From Pseudomonadota bacterium (GTDB lineage: Bacteria > Desulfobacterota > Syntrophia > Syntrophales > UBA5619), in NCBI GenBank assembly GCA_018827585.1, contig JAHJXP010000133.1, forward strand, positions 1-10,090: a DNA stretch of 10,090 nucleotides, written 5' to 3'. The notes under the pieces were generated by a model, which worked only from the letters and a program-made list of their open reading frames with translations, was not told where the DNA came from and searched no databases. This document shows, in pieces, positions 1 to 4,360 of the stretch. Made by a program: the position numbers and the translations under genes. How positions within the stretch are numbered: the stretch's first letter is position 1; each line of letters begins with the position of its first letter.

Positions 1-50
1 CGTACTTTGGCGTACGCCGCAATGGTTGTGAGGCTTTAGCCGAATCAAAC

Positions 51-76
51 CCGGAGATTCCTCGCTTCGCTCGGAA
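51..76. repeat. Intergenic hairpin motif (GATTCC..CGCTTCGC..GGAA type)
   Basis: The segment carries short inverted arms (TTCC at 58-61 and GGAA at 73-76 around CGCTTCGC). The outer arms CCGGAG (51-56) and CTCCGG (81-86) could also pair. I infer that this belongs to a class of short intergenic repeats common in Desulfobacterota genomes. A loosely similar string (AGATT, CGCTTTGC, TCGAAA) occurs at about 7167-7196. No gene is visible in 1-213. The first 39 bases read as an open frame ending in TAG at 37-39, but too little is present to call the end of a gene. Confidence 0.3.
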
Positions 77-81
77 CAAGC

Positions 82-116
82 TCCGGATGAAGCGCAACGC
101 TGCATCCGGACTTTTT
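82..116 (+). terminator. Hairpin with T-run, possible intrinsic terminator
   Basis: TCCGGATG (82-89) pairs with CATCCGGA (103-110), a perfect 8-bp arm. After one A/G mismatch, AGCG (91-94) pairs with CGCT (98-101) around a CAA loop. A run of five T follows at 112-116. The shape fits an intrinsic terminator for a plus-strand gene ending before the window. It could instead be one copy of an interspersed repeat, since the T-run is short. Confidence 0.45.
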
Positions 117-213
117 ACGAAGCCGTCAACGAATAACCGGCATGGATTTCGCAGCAAAGGCGTGACGGGGGCCGGGGAACCGGGGTCGTCGTGCATGATA
201 TTGGGATTTGATT

Positions 214-549
214 ATGGACAGGTCGATTCCCGACAAGTCCTACTTCCGGATCGGCGAAGTCAGCCGGTTGCTGGATGTCCAGCCTTACGTGATCCGCTAC
301 TGGGAATCAGAATTCAAAACGGTCAGACCGATCCGCACCCGCTCCGATCAGAGGCTCTACCGGCGGAGGGATGTCGAGGAGCTGCTGAATATTAAAAAAC
401 TCCTCTACGAGGAGAAATTTACCATCAATGGGGCCAGAAAACGGCTCCAGAAGATGAGGGCCGAGGGCGGGGACGCCGGCGACAGGCGGGAGGAGCTCCT
501 TACGGAAATAGAGGAGGGCCTGCGGAAGATCAGGGAAATCGTCAGTTGA
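214..549 (+). CDS. MerR-family transcriptional regulator, short single-domain type
   Basis: The gene encodes a 111-aa cytoplasmic DNA-binding protein. Residues 10-57 form a MerR-type winged helix-turn-helix: YFRIGEVSRLL opens the first helix, VIRYWESEF is the recognition region, and TRSDQRLYRRRDVEEL is the wing with its typical arginine/tyrosine pattern. Residues 60-80 continue as a helix. The charged tail (about 85-111) could form a short coiled coil for dimerisation. There is no effector-binding domain and no cysteine set for metal sensing, so the ligand cannot be predicted. ATG 214 has GGGA at 203-206 as a modest ribosome binding site; an in-frame TTG at 208 is the alternative. The gene stands alone and ends before a strong terminator. 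Similar short MerR proteins are common in Desulfobacterota and their targets are mostly unknown. Confidence 0.9.
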   Translation: MDRSIPDKSYFRIGEVSRLLDVQPYVIRYWESEFKTVRPIRTRSDQRLYRRRDVEELLNIKKLLYEEKFTINGARKRLQKMRAEGGDAGDRREELLTEIEEGLRKIREIVS

Positions 550-586
550 TCCTGTCCGATTCGCGGGCGAACCCGGCAGGAAAAGA

Positions 587-632
587 ACAGCGCCCCATTA
601 CCCGAGGAAAGGGTAGGGGCGCTGTATTTTTT
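587..632. terminator. Strong bidirectional intrinsic terminator
   Basis: ACAGCGCCCC (587-596) pairs perfectly with GGGGCGCTGT (616-625). After an AT bulge, TACCC (599-603) pairs with GGGTA (611-615) around a 7-nt loop. On the plus strand ATTTTTT follows (626-632). On the minus strand the A-rich 581-584 gives a shorter U-run. It lies between the convergent merR and PxxKW genes and probably serves both. Confidence 0.9.
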
Positions 633-666
633 GCATCCCGAGAGAGCAGGGGGACGCCTTTTAAAA

Positions 667-948
667 TTATTTCTTGTTTGCCCGCTTGGAGGCCTTCAGC
701 GGATTGATTTTCTGCGCCGTTTCTTTGACTTCCAGCTTCATATTGGAGGCCGTCGGGCATTTCGCGGCCCGCCATTTTCCGGCCGGATCTGGATACACCC
801 GGCAAAACCTGCCCGTTTCACAAACGATAACCTTGTTGCATCCTTCACACTTGTCGATGATTTCGTGACAGCTGCCGCCGTTGAAACCGCATCCCTTTTT
901 CATCATGAAACCGCACTCGACGCCGCTTTTGATGGTTTGACAAATCAT
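667..948 (-). CDS. PxxKW family cysteine-rich protein
   Basis: The product is a small 93-aa protein with nine cysteines (residues 3, 12, 20, 27, 34, 37, 43, 49 and 64) and the signature PAGKW at 55-59, preceded by YPD. The tail is basic, with INPLKASKRA near the end. This matches the PxxKW cysteine-rich family, which is known mainly from Desulfobacterota and has no established function. The cysteine pattern suggests metal or Fe-S binding, or redox sensing, by inference. No signal peptide or membrane segment is visible, so a cytoplasmic location is likely. Two in-frame ATGs exist. The one at 954 directly abuts the ribosome binding site AAGGAG (955-960 on the minus strand), while the one at 948 sits six bases from it and is preferred. 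The gene is monocistronic and has an unusual leader with its own terminator. Confidence 0.9.
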   Translation of the reverse strand: MICQTIKSGVECGFMMKKGCGFNGGSCHEIIDKCEGCNKVIVCETGRFCRVYPDPAGKWRAAKCPTASNMKLEVKETAQKINPLKASKRANKK

Positions 949-985
949 GTTCATCTCCTTTTCCCGATTGATCAGTCCTTACTCT

Positions 986-1037
986 AAAAAAACCGACCCG
1001 CTTCCAAAACCAAAATCGTGGCCAAGTCGGGTCGGTT
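986..1037 (-). terminator. Intrinsic terminator inside the leader of the PxxKW gene (possible attenuator)
   Basis: Read on the minus strand, AACCGACCCG (1037-1028) pairs with CGGGTCGGTT (1000-991), ten perfect base pairs. The U-run covers 992-986, with its first two bases inside the stem. The 27-nt loop can extend the stem by CTT/AAG next to a bulged A. The terminator lies downstream of a TTGACA promoter and upstream of the PxxKW ribosome binding site. It must therefore either end a short RNA or control read-through into that gene. No plus-strand T-run follows, so it acts on the minus strand only. Confidence 0.75.
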
Positions 1038-1053
1038 GATCCCTTATTGGGGG
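986..1053 (-). ncRNA. Candidate short leader RNA / small RNA
   Basis: This is the predicted transcript from the minus-strand promoter at 1060-1088 to the terminator at 986-1037, about 68 nt long. The start point is inferred from the -10 position. Most of the RNA is the terminator hairpin itself, preceded by about 16 nt. I do not recognise a known riboswitch or sRNA family and saw no clear antiterminator pairing. It may be only the terminated form of the PxxKW leader. Confidence 0.35.
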
Positions 1054-1059
1054 CGAGCC

Positions 1060-1088
1060 TTGCTATCAAAAAATAGAATGTCTGTCAA
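1060..1088 (-). promoter_or_regulatory. Sigma-70-type promoter for the PxxKW leader
   Basis: On the minus strand a perfect -35 TTGACA (1088-1083) is followed by a 17-bp spacer and TAGCAA (1065-1060), a poor -10 with three of six consensus bases. An AT-rich tract lies just upstream. The perfect -35 with a weak -10 suggests either an activated promoter or dependence on the upstream tract. Confidence 0.5.
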
Positions 1089-1089
1089 G

Positions 1090-1111
1090 AAAAATTACGC
1101 AAAAATTATGC
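1090..1111. repeat. 11-bp tandem direct repeat upstream of the -35
   Basis: AAAAATTACGC (1090-1100) is followed at once by AAAAATTATGC (1101-1111), with one mismatch. The unit is close to one helical turn and ends one base from the minus-strand -35. It could be an UP-element-like A-tract pair or a twin site for a regulator bound to one face of the helix. Confidence 0.6.
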
Positions 1112-1172
1112 AAGGGGCCGATTGTAAAATAACGTAATAAATACAAGTGAATATACTGTCAGGGATGGTTGA

Positions 1173-1253
1173 ATGTCCAAAAAATGGCTGCGGCTGAGCC
1201 GCTTTGCGGCGGCCCGGGTCCCGTTCCCCTATCCTATCTGGTCGAAATCGTGA
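1173..1253 (+). CDS. Possible 26-aa small ORF upstream of the PTS operon (uncertain)
   Basis: ATG at 1173 opens a 26-codon frame ending in TGA at 1251-1253, beginning MSKKWLRLSRFAAA. The start of the frame overlaps alternative stem-loops made of GCGGC and GCCGC blocks. AGGGA at 1161-1165 is a usable ribosome binding site. The peptide is basic and hydrophobic. It could be a leader peptide, a small protein or chance. The rest of 1112-1357 shows no gene. Confidence 0.2.
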   Translation: MSKKWLRLSRFAAARVPFPYPIWSKS

Positions 1254-1277
1254 AAAAATTAATGTTAGATCAATGGA

Positions 1278-1306
1278 TTGACTTCACCGGCCATTCATGT
1301 TAGGCA
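1278..1306 (+). promoter_or_regulatory. Weak candidate promoter for the PTS operon
   Basis: TTGACT (1278-1283), a 17-bp spacer and TAGGCA (1301-1306), with TG placed as in an extended -10 at 1298-1299. The -35 is good and the -10 is poor. It is the best-placed plus-strand match upstream of the IID gene, about 50 bases before its start codon. Confidence 0.3.
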
Positions 1307-1357
1307 ACGCCTTCAATGCTTGAGTTTACCGGCAACAGCGGCGGTGGGGCGTGCTTG

Positions 1358-2083
1358 ATGAAGAGATCGGTTCTGCTGAACATCTTCATACGATCACTGA
1401 CCATTCAGGCTTCCTTCAACTTCTGGAGGATGCAGAACCTTGGTTTTGCCTTTGCCATGCTGCCGCTCATCCGTTCAAGGGAGGGGGATCAGCGCCGGAT
1501 AGCGGCGCCGCTGGCCAGGCATCTGCAGATGTTCAACACCCATCCCTATCTCGCTGCCCCGGTCATCGGCGCCGTGGCGAAGCTCGAGGAAGAGGGCAAG
1601 GGGGAGGAGGCGGATCACCTGACGAAGGCCCTCATGGGGCCGTATGCGGCGATCGGGGACTCCTTCTTCTGGGGGGCGCTGCGGACGTTTTCTGCCGCCG
1701 GCGCCGTGATCCTGGCTTTCCAGGGGCATCTTGCAGCGCCGCTGGTGTATCTTCTCCTGTACAATCCTGCACACCTCTGGATCAGGGGGAAGGGGTTTTG
1801 GGAAGGGTACCGTCGGGGAAAAGAGGGGATCGATTTCATCAAGGGTCAGGACCTGCCTGGCGTAGGGGGAAGAATCAGGGTCCTGTCGTTGATCATGGTC
1901 GGCATCCTGGCGGCGACGGCCGCGGACATGGCCTGGCGTTCCTTGACTTTCCAGGCCGAAATTCCGGTGAAGGCGGCTGTGCTTTCTTTGATTATCCTCT
2001 GCTTGCTGGGGGTCCGCAGGGGAATCTCGCCGGTCAGGATCCTCTACGGAACTGTCCTCTTGTGCATGGCGCTGTCCATCTGA
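1358..2083 (+). CDS. PTS mannose/fructose/sorbose-family IID component
   Basis: The 241-aa product is the membrane subunit EIID of a mannose-type phosphotransferase permease, which normally acts with IIC in the inner membrane. Family hallmarks are visible: QASFNFWRMQNLGFAFAMLP near residues 16-35, FNTHPYLAAP near 60-70, and ALMGPYAAIGDSFFWGALR near 93-111. Hydrophobic segments follow around 115-135, 180-200 and 207-222, with another at the C-terminus. It is somewhat shorter than enteric ManZ (about 280 aa), mainly in its C-terminal half. ATG 1358 is preceded by GGGG at 1346-1349; an in-frame ATG at 1316 has no ribosome binding site. It is the first gene of an operon with HPr (one base away) and enzyme I. 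No IIA, IIB or IIC gene lies in the window, so it may be a regulatory remnant or rely on partners elsewhere. Confidence 0.9.
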   Translation: MKRSVLLNIFIRSLTIQASFNFWRMQNLGFAFAMLPLIRSREGDQRRIAAPLARHLQMFNTHPYLAAPVIGAVAKLEEEGKGEEADHLTKALMGPYAAIGDSFFWGALRTFSAAGAVILAFQGHLAAPLVYLLLYNPAHLWIRGKGFWEGYRRGKEGIDFIKGQDLPGVGGRIRVLSLIMVGILAATAADMAWRSLTFQAEIPVKAAVLSLIILCLLGVRRGISPVRILYGTVLLCMALSI

Positions 2084-2084
2084 T

Positions 2085-2354
2085 ATGATAGAAATAAGGA
2101 CATTTGAGATCACGAACCGGCTGGGAATTCATGCCCGGGTAGCCGTGAAGCTGGTCGAAACGGCCTCGCGCTTCCAGTCGGAGATCTTCCTGGAGAAGGA
2201 CGGGGTCGAGGTCAACGGGCGGAGCATCCTGGGCATCCTCACCCTGTTTTGCCCCCGGGGCAGCTGGTTGACGATCCGCGCCGAGGGCGCGGATGCGGGT
2301 GAGGCGATGGAGGCGTTCGCCAGGCTGATCGCGGAGAAATTCGGCGAGGGGTGA
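2085..2354 (+). CDS. ptsH: HPr, phosphocarrier protein of the PTS
   Basis: The 89-aa cytoplasmic phosphocarrier accepts phosphate from enzyme I on a histidine and passes it to IIA proteins. The active site is visible as LGIHARVA with His16. NGRSILGI carries Ser47, equivalent to the Ser46 that HPr kinase modifies, so serine control is possible. Most HPr proteins have HARPA; here the proline after HAR is valine. The C-terminal half (TIRAEGADAGEAMEAFARLI) matches the usual last strand and helix. The start codon lies one base after the IID stop, which implies translational coupling, and the gene end overlaps an in-frame upstream GTG of ptsI. Ser47 without a visible HprK gene leaves the regulatory partner open. 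Confidence 0.95.
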   Translation: MIEIRTFEITNRLGIHARVAVKLVETASRFQSEIFLEKDGVEVNGRSILGILTLFCPRGSWLTIRAEGADAGEAMEAFARLIAEKFGEG

Positions 2355-2404
2355 CGGGGCGGCGGTCGCGGCCGTTGACCGATCTGCGGGGATTAAAAAC
2401 GTTC

Positions 2405-4183
2405 ATGGACGAGGATAATCAAAAAGAAACCATTGTGATGAGGGGGGTGGGGGTCTCGCCCGGCGTAGTCATTGGCAAGGCCTATCTCTTCGATCGTCTG
2501 GACACCCAGGTTCCCCTTTACAAGCTCAGCGCCCCATCCCTGATCGCCGAGGAGATCCGGCGTTTCCGGAGTGCCCTTCGGGAGTCGGAAAAACAGCTCC
2601 GCGAGCTGACGAAGCGGCTCGGCGATCTGGGCGGGGGGATGGAGCCGCTCTACATCATCGACGTCCATATCATGATTCTGCGGGACCGGAAATTCATCGA
2701 CCGCACCATCCAGAATATCCAGGAGAAAAGCGTCAATGCCGAATGGGCCGTCCGGATGACCATCGACAAATACCGGGAGATCTTCGACAGGATGGAGGAC
2801 GATTATCTCCGCGGGCGCATCAGCGACATCCAGTACGCGGGGCAGCGGATCATCGAGAATCTCAGCGAAAAAGACCGGGCGGTCATGGAGACTGGGGAAG
2901 GGTTCGTCATCATCGCCACCGACCTGTCGCCCGCCAGCACCGCGCAGATGAAGATCGACCGAGTGCTCGGGTTCGCCACGGACATGGGCGGGAAGACCTC
3001 CCATACCGCGATTGTGGCCCGGTCGCTCGAGATACCCGCCGTGCTGGGCCTGGAGAATATCACCCGGTGCGTCCAGACCAACGATGACATCATCATCGAT
3101 GGGTCCGCCGGGGTTGTGATAGTCCGTCCCCATCCGGAGGTCAGCAAGCGCTACGAAGAAAAGAAGCGGCTGTACGAAAAGGCCCGGGACGATCTGCTGG
3201 ATCATGCCAAACTCCCCGCCGTGACGAAGGACGGCTACCGTGTCGAGATCGGCGGCAATATAGAATTCGTCGAAGAGATCCCCTCCGCAATCGCCCACGG
3301 CGCGGACGGGATCGGACTTTACCGGACGGAGTTCATCTACATCAACCGGAAGCAGCTCCCCGACGAGGAGGATCATCTTGCCAATTACCGTTCCGTGGTC
3401 GGCGTGACCGGCCTTTCCTGGGCGACCATCCGCACCTTCGATCTGGGAGGCGACAAGTTTTTCCCCGGCGCCAAACCCTCCCGCGAATTGAACCCGCAGT
3501 TAGGATTGCGCGCCATCCGGTTCTGCCTGAAGGAGGTGGAACTCTTCAAGGTCCAGCTCCGGGCGATCCTCCGCGCAAGCGCCCGGGGTAAGCTCCGGAT
3601 CATGTTCCCGATGATTTCCAGCATCGAGGAGATCCGCGAGGCCAAGCGGATCTTTTACGAGGTGAAAAACGGGCTGCTCAAAACAGGGACGCCGGTCGGG
3701 AACGATATCGAAATCGGGGTGATGATCGAGGTCCCCTCGGCGGTGATCATTGCCGAGGAATTGGCCAAGGAGGCCGATTTTTTCAGCATCGGAACGAACG
3801 ACCTCATCCAGTATGTCCTGGCGATCGACCGCATCAACGAAAGGGTCACATACCTTTACGAGCCCCTCCATCCGGCCGTCCTGAGCCTGATTAAGCAGGT
3901 CGTGGATGTCGGGCACAGGGCCGGCATCCGGGTGGCAATGTGCGGGGAGATGGCGGGCGATCCGACCTATGCCATGATCCTGCTGGGACTGGAACTCGAC
4001 GAGCTGAGCATGAATCCGCTGGCCATCCCCCGGATGAAAAAGATCGTCCGGGGGGCCACATTGAAGGAGTCGAAGGCCCTCCTGAAAAAGGTGATGAGAC
4101 TTCACTCCTCTTCGGAAATCCGGGCGCTTGTCGAGGAGACCATGCGGAAACGCTTCCCGGATGAATTTCAGATCAACGGTTGA
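2405..4183 (+). CDS. ptsI: Phosphoenolpyruvate-protein phosphotransferase (PTS enzyme I)
   Basis: Enzyme I transfers phosphate from phosphoenolpyruvate to HPr in the cytoplasm. The product is 592 aa, the normal length without a GAF domain, so it is not PtsP. The N-terminus opens with GVGVSPGVVIGKAY. The HPr-binding helical region spans about 30-130. The phosphohistidine loop GGKTSHTAI has His200. The barrel domain shows GIGLYRTEF, FDLGGDK, RAIRFCL, MFPMI and IGTNDLIQY, with the catalytic cysteine Cys513 in MCGEMAGDP. All key residues are present. I chose ATG 2405 because the conserved family start follows soon after it. GTG 2351 overlaps the ptsH stop (GTGA) and would add 18 residues of atypical Arg-rich sequence, but it would give tight coupling and cannot be excluded. 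The gene is last in the IID-ptsH-ptsI operon; no clear terminator follows. Confidence 0.97.
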   Translation: MDEDNQKETIVMRGVGVSPGVVIGKAYLFDRLDTQVPLYKLSAPSLIAEEIRRFRSALRESEKQLRELTKRLGDLGGGMEPLYIIDVHIMILRDRKFIDRTIQNIQEKSVNAEWAVRMTIDKYREIFDRMEDDYLRGRISDIQYAGQRIIENLSEKDRAVMETGEGFVIIATDLSPASTAQMKIDRVLGFATDMGGKTSHTAIVARSLEIPAVLGLENITRCVQTNDDIIIDGSAGVVIVRPHPEVSKRYEEKKRLYEKARDDLLDHAKLPAVTKDGYRVEIGGNIEFVEEIPSAIAHGADGIGLYRTEFIYINRKQLPDEEDHLANYRSVVGVTGLSWATIRTFDLGGDKFFPGAKPSRELNPQLGLRAIRFCLKEVELFKVQLRAILRASARGKLRIMFPMISSIEEIREAKRIFYEVKNGLLKTGTPVGNDIEIGVMIEVPSAVIIAEELAKEADFFSIGTNDLIQYVLAIDRINERVTYLYEPLHPAVLSLIKQVVDVGHRAGIRVAMCGEMAGDPTYAMILLGLELDELSMNPLAIPRMKKIVRGATLKESKALLKKVMRLHSSSEIRALVEETMRKRFPDEFQING

Positions 4184-4200
4184 TGATAAAATCGGTTAGA

Positions 4201-4271
4201 GGTCGGGGAAAAGTTGTTATGGGCGATGGGAAAAAGAGTTGCTCGTTGCCTGTGACCCATAACCGACGACC
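4201..4271. repeat. Imperfect inverted repeat between ptsI and plsB
   Basis: GTTATGGG (4216-4223) pairs with CCCATAAC (4256-4263), and the ends GGTCG (4201-4205) and CGACC (4267-4271) pair outside it, forming a 71-bp interrupted hairpin. Inside it two similar strings appear, GGGGAAAAGTTG (4204-4215, less one edge base) and GGGAAAAAGAGTTG (4228-4241). No T-run follows, so it is not a standard terminator. It may be an interspersed intergenic repeat. A weak promoter-like pair, TTGCCT (4246-4251) and CATACT (4271-4276), has a 19-bp spacer, too wide to call. Confidence 0.4.
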
Positions 4272-4294
4272 ATACTGAGACAGGAGCCATTTTC

Positions 4295-4354
4295 ATGCGA
4301 CTCCGGAAAAACGCGGCGGTTCCGCATTTATTTTCGGAAGCGGGGAGGACCTGA
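4295..4354 (+). CDS. Possible 19-aa leader ORF before plsB (uncertain)
   Basis: ATG 4295 is preceded by CAGGAG (4281-4286), a good ribosome binding site at eight bases. The frame has 19 codons, begins MRLRKNAAVPHLF, and stops at TGA 4352-4354, six bases before the plsB start codon. It lies in the GC-rich run that also contains the plsB ribosome binding site (GGGGAGGA, 4342-4349). The position suggests translational coupling or a leader peptide. There is no protein-level evidence, and a chance frame this short is common. Confidence 0.25.
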   Translation: MRLRKNAAVPHLFSEAGRT

Positions 4355-4360
4355 AAGATC

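Noticed and set aside
1122..1157. TTGTAA and TATACT as a plus-strand promoter
   Set aside because: The spacing is 24 bp, far outside the usable range, and no better -35 precedes the TATACT.
2393..3376. 327-codon open frame on the minus strand across ptsI
   Set aside because: It lies opposite a full-length enzyme I, has no recognisable motif, and is rich in Asp, His, Pro and Leu as expected for the antisense of a GC-rich gene.
4310..4335. Terminator formed by GCGG/CCGC followed by ATTTATTTT
   Set aside because: The stem is only four base pairs and lies just before the plsB ribosome binding site.
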